From JAWVYT01 sp964605205 (GTDB lineage: Bacteria > Gemmatimonadota > Gemmatimonadetes > Longimicrobiales > RSA9): DNA of 5,814 nt. Location of the stretch: contig CAZSBL010000180.1 of assembly GCA_964605205.1 (NCBI GenBank), positions 1 through 5,814 on the forward strand. Direction: 5' to 3'. Positions 1 through 5,814 of this stretch are shown here, piece by piece (the first letter of the stretch is position 1; every line of letters starts with the position of its first letter). The notes under the pieces were generated by a model. It was not told where the DNA came from, did no database searches, and saw only the letters and a program-made list of their open reading frames with translations. The translations under genes and the position numbers were made by a program.

Positions 1-3000
1 GGGTGGTCGCCGTGCCGTTGGGGTATACAACCCGGATCCGCTCGTGGTCCGCGTTCTCCTCCAGGCCGCCGGCCCGCTCGATGTAATCGTGGATGCTCCA
101 GCCCCTGCGGTAGGGGATGCGCGCTTCCAGCGGCACGGCGCCCACGATGCGGACGGTGGGGTCGCGCTGCGGGACCACGAGCCGGTCACCGGGGAAGAGC
201 GCGATGTCGGCCTCGCCGCCAGGCTTCCGGAGCGCCCGCTCGAAGTCGATGGCCACCAGGACGCTGTCCCGGACGAGCCGGGCGCCGCGGGGGTAGGCCT
301 CCTTCGTGAGCCCGCCCGCCCGCTCCACCAGGCTGCTGAGCGTCTCGAGGCGGCGCTCCAGCGCGTAGTCACCGGGGAAGTCCAGCTCGCCGGCCGCCTG
401 CACGGTCCGGGCCTCGACGTAGCCCGGGAGCCGGCGGACGAAGACCACGTCGCCGTCCTCGAGGCGGAACTCGTCGGCGCCGGGGCGCCACTCGGCGGAG
501 GCCAGGCGGCTGGCCCGGGGGCGGACCGCCGCGTCGCCGCTGTCCGCCGTGGGGTCGCCGCTCCGGACCATGGTGGCGGTCTCGCCGATGGGGCCGTTGC
601 TGGCGATGGCGGTGCTGTCGGCCCCGGCCCCGGCGCCGGCGTCGGCGTCGGCGCCCATGGTGCGGCCCATGAGGCGGTTCCGGAGCTCGACGCGGTGGAC
701 GGTGGCCAGGGAGTCGGTGCGCTGGAAGCCGACCTGCGGGCGGGCGACCTCGATCTCCACGGCGAAGGCGCCCTTGTCGAACCCGCCGGCGGCCAGGAGC
801 AGGTCCTGGACGGTCATCCCGTCGGCCAGCGGGTAGCGCCCGGGCTGGCCCACGAGCCCGTGGATGGCCACGGAGCGGGGGAGGAGGAGACTCCGCTGGT
901 CGTAGACGCTGACCACGTCCTCGGGCTCCAGGGGGATGTCCTCGACGGGCAGCCCCAGGGAGTCGACCTCGAGCTCGTAGCGGAGCAGGGTGCGGGTGAA
1001 GTCGTCCTCGAGACGGGCGATGTGGGCCCGGTCCACGAAGACGGACGGGCGCAGCCCGCCGGCCTTCAGGATCAGGTCCCGGAGCGTCGTCCCGTCGGCG
1101 TAGCCGAAGGTGCCAGGGTTGCGGACGGGGCCCTCGATGCGGAGCTGGTAGCTGTCGCTGAGGATCGACCGGGTGAAGATCTGGACCCGGTCCATGGGCT
1201 CCAGCGGGATCTCGTCCTGGGGGACGCCCACGGAGTCGGGGTGCAGCGCGTGGCGGTGCAGCTCCCGGGTGAAGTCGGGCTTGAGCCGGGAGATGTGGGC
1301 CCGTACGGGGAGGAGGTCCTCCTTCCCGCCGCCGGCGGCCAGGACCAGGTCCTTGACCGTGATCCCGTCGGCGAAGGGGTAGCGGCCGGGCTTGCGAACG
1401 GGCCCGTCGATCTCGACCCACTCGGCGTCGCGGAGGGCCACGCGGCCGTAGATGACCACCTCGTCCAGGTCCTGGAGCGGGAGCGGCGCATCCAGGGCGC
1501 CCGTGCTGTCCACGGCCAGCGGGACCCGCTCCAGGTACCGGCTGCCGTCTACGGGGTTGAGGTGGATGACGTGGGCCACGGGGTGGTACGCGCTGGGCAG
1601 CAGACCGTCGGCCCGGCGGACCAGCTCCTCCAGCGTCATGCCGGGGATGAACTCGTAGGTGGCCGGGCGGAAGACGTCGCCCCGGATGGTGACCCGGTTC
1701 ATGCGCTCCTCGGAGATCCCGAAGACCCGGATGACGTCACCGTCGTGGAGGCGGAGCTCGCCGTCGGCCATGGCCAGCTCCTCGGGGTTGATGTCCATGA
1801 GGACGCGCTCCCGGCCGGGGATGCGCTCCTCCGGCGGGAGGATCCGGTCGATCTGGATCCGCTGGGTGTACGCGTCGGTCTGGAACCCACCGGCGTACGT
1901 CAGCGCCTCCATGAGACCCTCGCCGGGCTTCAGCTCGAAGACCGCCGGGCGCCGCACGTTGCCCAGGATGGTGACCCGCTTCCCGGCCAGGGGGACGAAG
2001 ACGATGTCGCCGTTCTCGAGGCGGATGTCCGACTCGTTGCTCCCCGTGAGGAGGTAGTTGTAGAGGTCCACGTCGCGGATGACCCGGCCCTGCCGGCGGA
2101 CCCGGACGCTCCGGAAGCTGCCCTTGGGCGTGGGGCCGCCGCCCACGTAGAGGGCGTTGAATAGGGTGGCCACGGCGCTGATCTGGGCGGCGCCCCGCCG
2201 CTCGATCTCGCCCAGCAGGTAGACCTGGTTGCGACGGAGCCGGCCCAGGGAGACGCTGAAGTGGGTGGTGGCGTCGGGACCCCGGCGGACGCCGCTGTAC
2301 GCCTGCCCGAGGCGGTCGTAGAGGACGTCCTCGAGCTGCTTCATGGTCAGGTCGTTCACCGCCAGCTGCCCGACCTGCGGGATCACGATGAAGCCTTCCT
2401 GGGAGACGTCGAGCTGGTACGCCTTCTCCACGTCTCCGGTGAGGATCAGCACCAGGCGGTCACCGGGGCCCAGCCGGTAGTCCGGGTCCACGGGGCCGCT
2501 GGTCAGCGGCTCGAACTCCGACGTGCGGCCGGAGAAGACGTCGCGGCCGAAGATCCGCACGTCCCCGCCGGCGGCGCTGGCGGCCCGGTCGCCCTGGTCC
2601 TCGTCGTCCTGCTCCTCGGCCTCCTCCACGTCCTCCGGCGCCTCGGGCTCCTCCGGCGGCTGGTCAACCTCGGCCTGCAGGTCCGGGTCGCCGGCGTCCA
2701 TGATGCCGATGCTCTGGAGGGCGCCCACGAAGTCGGCGGACGGCGCGGGCACGCCGGCCTCCGACGGATCGGCATCGCTCTCGAGGATGTCGAAGTAGGG
2801 GTCGGCCAGGCTCGGGTCCCGGCCGGCCTCACGGAGCCGCTGCTGCGCCTCGGCACGGGAGATCCCCGACGCACGGAGCCGGTTCACGATCTGGGCCGTG
2901 GACATGCCGGCCGCCTCGGGCGGGGGCGTCACTTCCTGGGCCGGCAGCGTGGCGGGCAGGCCGGCGCACAGGACCAGCGCCGCGAGGGCCACGAGAGGCA

Positions 3001-3022
3001 GTCGGAAGAGCGAAAAACGCAT
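1..3022 (-). CDS. Large multi-SLBB polysaccharide export protein (Wza/Poly_export class), partial at the C-terminus
   Basis: The frame from ATG at 3022 stays open for 1007 codons to the left edge, so the C-terminus is missing. Residues 1-28 form a Sec signal peptide (MRFSLFR, hydrophobic core, probable cut after LPA-28). The Cys at 19 lacks a lipobox, so unlike Wza this is probably not a lipoprotein. Next come a short helical segment (40-78), an acidic Glu/Asp/Pro linker (about 118-146), IFGRDVF (157-163) and a Poly_export domain (about 179-262, DPDYRLGPGD). SLBB-like units follow at about 266-344, 350-435, 444-526, 536-616, 627-709, 718-868 (with a low-complexity insert), 872-955 and 957 onward. 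Many have a G-V-x-x-P-G/A core and end in GD-V-x-V. The family forms periplasmic/outer-membrane channels for capsule or exopolysaccharide, so that role is inferred. An in-frame GTG four codons upstream is an alternative start; ATG gives the better signal peptide. No Shine-Dalgarno is visible. Ordinary Wza proteins have far fewer SLBB domains. Confidence 0.9.
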   Translation of the reverse strand, partial: MRFSLFRLPLVALAALVLCAGLPATLPAQEVTPPPEAAGMSTAQIVNRLRASGISRAEAQQRLREAGRDPSLADPYFDILESDADPSEAGVPAPSADFVGALQSIGIMDAGDPDLQAEVDQPPEEPEAPEDVEEAEEQDDEDQGDRAASAAGGDVRIFGRDVFSGRTSEFEPLTSGPVDPDYRLGPGDRLVLILTGDVEKAYQLDVSQEGFIVIPQVGQLAVNDLTMKQLEDVLYDRLGQAYSGVRRGPDATTHFSVSLGRLRRNQVYLLGEIERRGAAQISAVATLFNALYVGGGPTPKGSFRSVRVRRQGRVIRDVDLYNYLLTGSNESDIRLENGDIVFVPLAGKRVTILGNVRRPAVFELKPGEGLMEALTYAGGFQTDAYTQRIQIDRILPPEERIPGRERVLMDINPEELAMADGELRLHDGDVIRVFGISEERMNRVTIRGDVFRPATYEFIPGMTLEELVRRADGLLPSAYHPVAHVIHLNPVDGSRYLERVPLAVDSTGALDAPLPLQDLDEVVIYGRVALRDAEWVEIDGPVRKPGRYPFADGITVKDLVLAAGGGKEDLLPVRAHISRLKPDFTRELHRHALHPDSVGVPQDEIPLEPMDRVQIFTRSILSDSYQLRIEGPVRNPGTFGYADGTTLRDLILKAGGLRPSVFVDRAHIARLEDDFTRTLLRYELEVDSLGLPVEDIPLEPEDVVSVYDQRSLLLPRSVAIHGLVGQPGRYPLADGMTVQDLLLAAGGFDKGAFAVEIEVARPQVGFQRTDSLATVHRVELRNRLMGRTMGADADAGAGAGADSTAIASNGPIGETATMVRSGDPTADSGDAAVRPRASRLASAEWRPGADEFRLEDGDVVFVRRLPGYVEARTVQAAGELDFPGDYALERRLETLSSLVERAGGLTKEAYPRGARLVRDSVLVAIDFERALRKPGGEADIALFPGDRLVVPQRDPTVRIVGAVPLEARIPYRRGWSIHDYIERAGGLEENADHERIRVVYPNGTATT
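617..652 (-). repeat. In-frame hexanucleotide tandem repeat coding for Ala-Asp/Ala-Gly
   Basis: Six consecutive 6-bp units on the minus strand (GCCGAC twice, GCCGGC, GCCGGG twice, GCCGAC) encode ADADAGAGAGAD, residues 791-802 of the export protein. It lies in a low-complexity insert (about residues 766-850) that splits the sixth SLBB unit. Unit gain or loss would keep the reading frame and change only linker length. Confidence 0.75.
743..1414 (-). repeat. Three tandem SLBB units with an exact 273-bp (91-residue) period
   Basis: Within the export protein, the cores GPVRKPGRYPFADG (residues 540-553), GPVRNPGTFGYADG (631-644) and GLVGQPGRYPLADG (722-735) lie exactly 91 residues apart. Later landmarks in the first two units keep the same spacing: RAHI at 574 and 665, IPLEP at 605 and 696. 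The ADG...DLxLxAGG segments are also similar as DNA, at 1328-1372, 1055-1099 and 782-826. The preceding unit is offset by 92 residues and the flanking ones by 83-94. This suggests that these three arose by duplication more recently than the others. The third unit is conserved only in its first half, because an insert interrupts it. Confidence 0.8.
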
Positions 3023-3207
3023 GGGTGAAGCCACGAACCGTCGGAAAAAGGAGAGCGGACCGGGACGGCCACGAGAAGACGCGCCGGCCGATCCTGGTCG
3101 ACTGCTCCTAAACTGGCGTCGGCTCGGGGGTTGCGCAAGGCCTTTCGGGCCGGGGAAGGGGTGTCGGGGCCGCCCCCGGGGAGGTGGTCCGTGGACGGTG
3201 GGTACGT

Positions 3208-3213
3208 TAGACT
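3208..3213 (+). promoter_or_regulatory. Candidate -10 element for rel
   Basis: TAGACT matches TATAAT at four of six positions and sits in the one AT-rich patch of the intergenic region. Transcription would start near 3220, giving a leader of about 40 nt that includes the AAGGA site before the ATG at 3260. The -35 hexamer at the expected distance (TGGTCC, 3185-3190) is weak. A GTG at 3221 is in frame and would allow a leaderless start from this promoter, adding 13 residues. Confidence 0.3.
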
Positions 3214-3250
3214 ATTTCAGGTGGACGTGCAGGATCTCATCCCGGGACCG

Positions 3251-3255
3251 AAGGA
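3251..3255 (+). promoter_or_regulatory. Ribosome binding site that favours the ATG start of rel
   Basis: AAGGA lies 4 nt before the ATG at 3260, slightly close but usable. It supports that start over the upstream in-frame TTG at 3131. The TTG start would place 43 unconserved residues before the usual Rel N-terminus and would begin upstream of the candidate promoter. Confidence 0.45.
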
Positions 3256-3259
3256 CGCG

Positions 3260-5518
3260 ATGGACCCCACAGCCGCAGCGCGTGCAAGCGCGGAGGGTGC
3301 GGAGACCGCCCGCGCCGAGGCCGTGGAGGCGGGGCTGGCGCGGCTGCCGTCCCGGCTGCGTGAGGCCGTGGAGCCCCACGCGGAGCGGCTGGACGTGGGG
3401 CAGATCGCCGATGCGTACGGGTTCGCCGAGTCGGCCCACGAGGGGCAGAAGCGGGCCAGCGGCGAGTCGTTCATCGTGCACACCACCGAGGTGGCCCGGA
3501 TCCTGGCGGAGCTGCACCTGGACACGGCGTCCATCGTGGCGGGGCTGATCCACGACACGGTGGAGGACACCTCCCGTACCCTCGACGACGTGGAGGAGCA
3601 GTTCGGCGAGGAGGTGGCCCGGGTGGTGGACGGCGTCACGAAGATCGGGAAGGTGCAGTTCCGGAGCGTGACGGAGCAGCAGGTGGAGAACTACCGGAAG
3701 CTGCTGCTGAGCATGGCCAGCGACGCCCGGGTCATCCTGATCAAGCTGGTGGACCGGCTCCACAACATGCGGACGCTGGACCACCTGCGGCCGGAGAAGC
3801 AGCGTCGTATCGCGCTGGAGACCCGTGAGATCTACGCGCCGCTGGCCCACCGGCTGGGGATGGCGCAGATCAAGTGGGAGCTGGAGGACCTGGCGTTCAA
3901 GCACCTGGAGAGCGACGCGTACCGGTCGCTGGTGAAGAAGGTCAAGGACCGGCGGGCGGAGCGGGAAGAGTGGGTGGAGGCGCTCCGGCAGCCGCTGGAG
4001 GAGGAGCTGCGGAAGGCGGGGATCCCGTGCGAGGTCTACGGCCGGCCGAAGCACCTCTGGTCGATCCACCGGAAGATGATGCACCGCGACAAGCCGTACG
4101 AGGAGATCTACGACCTCATGGCCATCCGGGTCATCACCGACTCCGTGGCCAACTGCTACCACGCGCTGGGGATCATCCACAACCAGTGGACGCCGCTCCA
4201 GGAGCGCTTCCACGACTACGTGGCGACGCCCAAGTCGAACATGTACCGGTCGCTCCACACCACCATCTTCGGGCCCGGCGGCCGGCTCTACGAGATCCAG
4301 ATCCGGACCACCGAGATGCACCGCACCGCCGAGTACGGGATCGCGGCCCACTGGAAGTACAAGGAAGACGGCTCGGAGCCCGTGCGGGGTGAGGAGCTGG
4401 ACGAGGTGGACGAGACGCTGACCTGGTTCCGCCAGGTGCTGGAGTGGCAGCAGGAGACCCGGGAGCCGGAGGAGTTCATGGAGTTCCTCCGTATCGACCT
4501 CTTCCAGGACGAGATCTTCGTCTTCACGCCCCAGGGAGACGTGAAGCAGCTGCCCAAGGGCGCCAGCCCCATCGACTTCGCCTTCGCCGTGCATACCGAG
4601 GTCGGCCTGCACTGCAGCGCCGCCCGGGTGAACGGCCGGATCGCGCCCCTCTCACGGGAGCTGAAGAACGGCGACACGGTGGAGATCGTCACCGATGACC
4701 GCCAGCGTCCGTCCCGGGACTGGCTCGGGTTCGTCAAGACCGCCCGGGCCCGGCAGAAGATCCGCCAGTGGATCCGGCAGGAGGAGTTCGACAGCTCGCT
4801 CAAGCTGGGCCGCGAGATCATGGACCGGGAACTGAAGAAGCGGAAGACGCCCAGGCCCGACGACGACGCGAAGGAGCGGGCAGCCGACGGCCTCGGCGTC
4901 CCCAGCTTCGACCACGTCCTGGCCGCCCTCGGCCGCGGGGACCTGGGCATCAGCGCCATCCTGAACGAGCTCTACCCCGAGCAGGACACCTCCGTCCCGG
5001 ACAAGCAGCCCAACGCCTTCGAGCGCCTGGTCGAGAAGGTCCGGGGCTCCAGCAAGGCCGTACGGATCCAGGGGCTCGAGAACCTCATGGTCCGCTACTC
5101 ACAGTGCTGCCAGCCCGTACCCGGAGACAACGTCATCGGCTACATCACCCGCGGCCGCGGCATCTCCATCCACCGCAAGGACTGCCCCAACGTACTCCAG
5201 CTCGCCGAGCACCCGGAGCGCCGCGTCGAGATCGAGTGGAAGGCCGAGGCCGGCGACCGCTTCTTCGTCCGCCTCCTCGTGGAAGGCGACGACCGGCGGG
5301 GACTGCTATCGGAGATCGCCTCCGCCGTCACCGACACCGGCACCAACATTTCCTCCGCCGAGGTCCACGGCGTGGAGGGCGGGATGAACGGCTCGTTCGT
5401 GGTGGAGGTCGAGAACCTGGGCCACCTGAAGAAGGTGGTGAAGGCCATCCGGAGCGTGAAGGGCGTGCTCAGCGTGGAGCGCAGGGAGCACTTCGCCGAG
5501 GCCGATATCGAGGCGTAA
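3260..5518 (+). CDS. rel: Long RelA/SpoT homologue: bifunctional (p)ppGpp synthetase/hydrolase
   Basis: From ATG 3260 the protein has 752 residues, typical of long Rel/RelA/SpoT enzymes. These make (p)ppGpp from ATP and GDP/GTP on starved ribosomes and hydrolyse it again. The HD hydrolase domain keeps R65, H74, H98-D99 (HDTVEDT) and D165 (LVDRLHN), each 21 residues later than in the streptococcal Rel of known structure. The synthetase domain keeps R262, K264, S268, D285 (EIYDLMAIRV), Y329 (NMYRSLHTT) and E345 (YEIQIRTTEMH). A TGS domain (about 413-477) contains FAVHTEVGLHC. A helical region follows, then the Cys-rich domain (SQCCQPVPGD, C616/C617, then HRKDC with H638 and C642) and a C-terminal ACT domain (about 668-742). 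Both active sites look intact, so dual activity is expected. The RxKD motif that marks bifunctional enzymes reads RFHD (316-319). Codon choice changes near 4860-5345. The frame extends upstream to TTG 3131, judged unlikely. Confidence 0.96.
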   Translation: MDPTAAARASAEGAETARAEAVEAGLARLPSRLREAVEPHAERLDVGQIADAYGFAESAHEGQKRASGESFIVHTTEVARILAELHLDTASIVAGLIHDTVEDTSRTLDDVEEQFGEEVARVVDGVTKIGKVQFRSVTEQQVENYRKLLLSMASDARVILIKLVDRLHNMRTLDHLRPEKQRRIALETREIYAPLAHRLGMAQIKWELEDLAFKHLESDAYRSLVKKVKDRRAEREEWVEALRQPLEEELRKAGIPCEVYGRPKHLWSIHRKMMHRDKPYEEIYDLMAIRVITDSVANCYHALGIIHNQWTPLQERFHDYVATPKSNMYRSLHTTIFGPGGRLYEIQIRTTEMHRTAEYGIAAHWKYKEDGSEPVRGEELDEVDETLTWFRQVLEWQQETREPEEFMEFLRIDLFQDEIFVFTPQGDVKQLPKGASPIDFAFAVHTEVGLHCSAARVNGRIAPLSRELKNGDTVEIVTDDRQRPSRDWLGFVKTARARQKIRQWIRQEEFDSSLKLGREIMDRELKKRKTPRPDDDAKERAADGLGVPSFDHVLAALGRGDLGISAILNELYPEQDTSVPDKQPNAFERLVEKVRGSSKAVRIQGLENLMVRYSQCCQPVPGDNVIGYITRGRGISIHRKDCPNVLQLAEHPERRVEIEWKAEAGDRFFVRLLVEGDDRRGLLSEIASAVTDTGTNISSAEVHGVEGGMNGSFVVEVENLGHLKKVVKAIRSVKGVLSVERREHFAEADIEA

Positions 5519-5525
5519 CGGGGGC

Positions 5526-5554
5526 GGTCCCTGCGGGGTCGGAAGCTTGTTTTC
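5526..5554 (+). terminator. Weak candidate intrinsic terminator after rel
   Basis: Just past the rel stop, GGTCCC (5526-5531) can pair with GGGGTC (5535-5540) around a TGC loop, using two G-T pairs. A T-rich run (TTGTTTTC, 5547-5554) follows after six bases. The stem is short and the T-run is interrupted and displaced, so this may be chance. Confidence 0.28.
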
Positions 5555-5584
5555 TCGCGGCGGCACGGCGGGAGAGCCTTACAG

Positions 5585-5643
5585 GCGGAATCCGCGGAAG
5601 ACGCGGAAGGAACGAACGCGGAACGCTTCGTCCCGGAAGACGC
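5585..5643. repeat. Cluster of short GCGGAA direct repeats
   Basis: GCGGAA starts at 5585, 5594, 5603 and 5618, giving spacings of 9, 9 and 15 bp. The 10-mer CGGAAGACGC also occurs twice, at 5595-5604 and 5634-5643. The cluster is in non-coding DNA between rel and the inverted repeat. It could be a binding-site array, a decayed simple repeat or part of a dispersed intergenic element; the window cannot decide. Confidence 0.5.
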
Positions 5644-5670
5644 CGACTTCGCGGCTGAATTCGACTGTAC

Positions 5671-5780
5671 TTGTAGTTGTAATGGTAGCTGTAATGAAGG
5701 CGGGACGCTTGCCGGCAGGGTCGGATTAGCGGCGAACCCCGGTGGCTTCATTACAACTACAACTACGATTACAACTACAA
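5671..5780. repeat. AT-rich inverted repeat with hexamer-built arms around a GC-rich centre
   Basis: The left arm (5671-5699) begins TTGTAGTTGTAATGG and ends TGTAATGAAG. The right arm (5746-5780) begins CTTCATTACA and ends ATTACAACTACAA. The right arm matches the reverse complement of the left with only two mismatches, apart from one extra 6-bp unit (ACTACA). Read toward the right, the arms consist of degenerate hexamers: ATTACA, ACTACA, ACTACG, ATTACA, ACTACA on the right, and ATTACA, GCTACC, ATTACA, ACTACA on the reverse-complemented left. The 46-bp centre (5700-5745) is GC-rich. The arms contrast strongly in composition with the rest of the window. No T-run follows either arm, so it does not look like an ordinary terminator. 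It could be a miniature mobile element, a dispersed palindromic repeat or a paired operator. Confidence 0.8.
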
Positions 5781-5814
5781 AATCCGGTGACGCCGTTTTC
5801 CAGTGCGCCGGCCG

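Larger units (their letters stand above)
3023..3259. promoter_or_regulatory. Divergent intergenic region between the export gene and rel
   Basis: This 237-bp gap separates two divergent starts and should hold both promoters. The only notably AT-rich patch is at 3203-3218, near rel. Toward the export gene, the minus strand has TTGCGC (3138-3133) and a TTTAGG stretch (3112-3107) about 20 bp apart. This is a poor promoter match and I do not call it. The minus-strand leader just before the export start has no Shine-Dalgarno. GC-rich self-complementary stretches occur around 3139-3152 and 3165-3180, but similar ones are expected by chance at this base composition. I see no riboswitch and no small gene. 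Confidence 0.5.
5519..5814. other. Non-coding region downstream of rel
   Basis: I find no credible gene in these 296 bp. The short frames crossing it translate the hexamer arms into strings such as LQLPLQLQVQ or VVVMVAVMK and have no protein-like features. Besides the terminator-like hairpin, the GCGGAA cluster and the inverted repeat, the last 34 bp (5781-5814) show nothing recognisable. They could lead into a neighbouring gene outside the window. Confidence 0.7.

Noticed and set aside
369..1421. 350-codon minus-strand frame overlapping the export gene
   Set aside because: It is in a different frame from the SLBB protein and consists of Arg/Pro/Gly/His-rich low-complexity sequence, typical of frame shadows. 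The SLBB frame runs unbroken through the region.
44..2164. 706-codon plus-strand open frame opposite the export gene
   Set aside because: It lies antisense to a frame with clear signal peptide, Poly_export and SLBB features. Its composition (Gly, Ala, Val, Asp, Glu-rich with no motifs) is what a GC-rich gene gives on its complement.
3131..3259. 43-codon N-terminal extension of rel from TTG 3131
   Set aside because: It has a rare start codon, lies upstream of the candidate promoter and resembles no Rel N-terminus. The ATG at 3260 has a better ribosome site and gives normal length.
3212..4612. 466-codon minus-strand open frame opposite rel
   Set aside because: It is antisense to the conserved catalytic domains of Rel. 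Its Leu/His/Arg/Val-rich sequence shows no domain, so it is a shadow of GC-biased third positions.
5547..5729. Small plus-strand frame downstream of rel, and the minus-strand frame from 5751
   Set aside because: Both read through the hexamer repeat arms and produce repetitive LQLPLQ or VVVMVAV strings with no conserved character.
5671..5780. Rho-independent terminator or CRISPR array as explanation of the inverted repeat
   Set aside because: The loop is 46 bp and no T-run follows on either strand. There are only two copies, in inverted rather than direct orientation, so a CRISPR array is excluded.

Overview
This is a GC-rich bacterial window with two large genes transcribed away from a shared intergenic region of about 237 bp, followed by about 300 bp of non-coding DNA at the right end. 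The very high GC content, the strong G/C bias at third codon positions and the sequence style of both proteins suggest Gemmatimonadota. Examples are the IFGRDVF...DPDYRLGPGD start of the export domain and the EVGLHC TGS signature in Rel. The phylum is inferred from familiarity, not tested.

Left, minus strand (3022 to 1, continuing past the left edge): an open frame of at least 1007 codons with a signal peptide, a short helical segment, an acidic linker, a Wza-type polysaccharide export domain and at least eight SLBB-like units. It is a very large outer-membrane polysaccharide export protein of the Wza/Poly_export-SLBB class. No stop codon lies in the window, so the true C-terminus is unknown. 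The long frames on the opposite strand of this gene are shadows.

Middle (3023-3259): the divergent intergenic region. It holds a plausible -10 element, a leader and an AAGGA ribosome binding site for the rightward gene. Signals for the leftward gene are poor.

Right, plus strand (3260-5518): a complete long RelA/SpoT homologue (Rel) with HD hydrolase, (p)ppGpp synthetase, TGS, helical, conserved-Cys and ACT domains. Catalytic residues of both enzymatic domains are present, so a bifunctional enzyme is likely. The RxKD motif reads RFHD. Codon choice shifts sharply within the gene's C-terminal third.

Right end (5519-5814): no gene. It contains a weak terminator-like hairpin, a small cluster of GCGGAA repeats with 9-bp spacing, and an AT-rich inverted repeat of about 110 bp. 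The repeat arms are built from degenerate 6-bp units and enclose a GC-rich centre. This is the least explained element in the window.

The two genes are divergent and not an operon. One builds the cell-surface export path for polysaccharide and the other makes and degrades the stringent-response alarmone. Any shared regulation through the intergenic region is conjecture.
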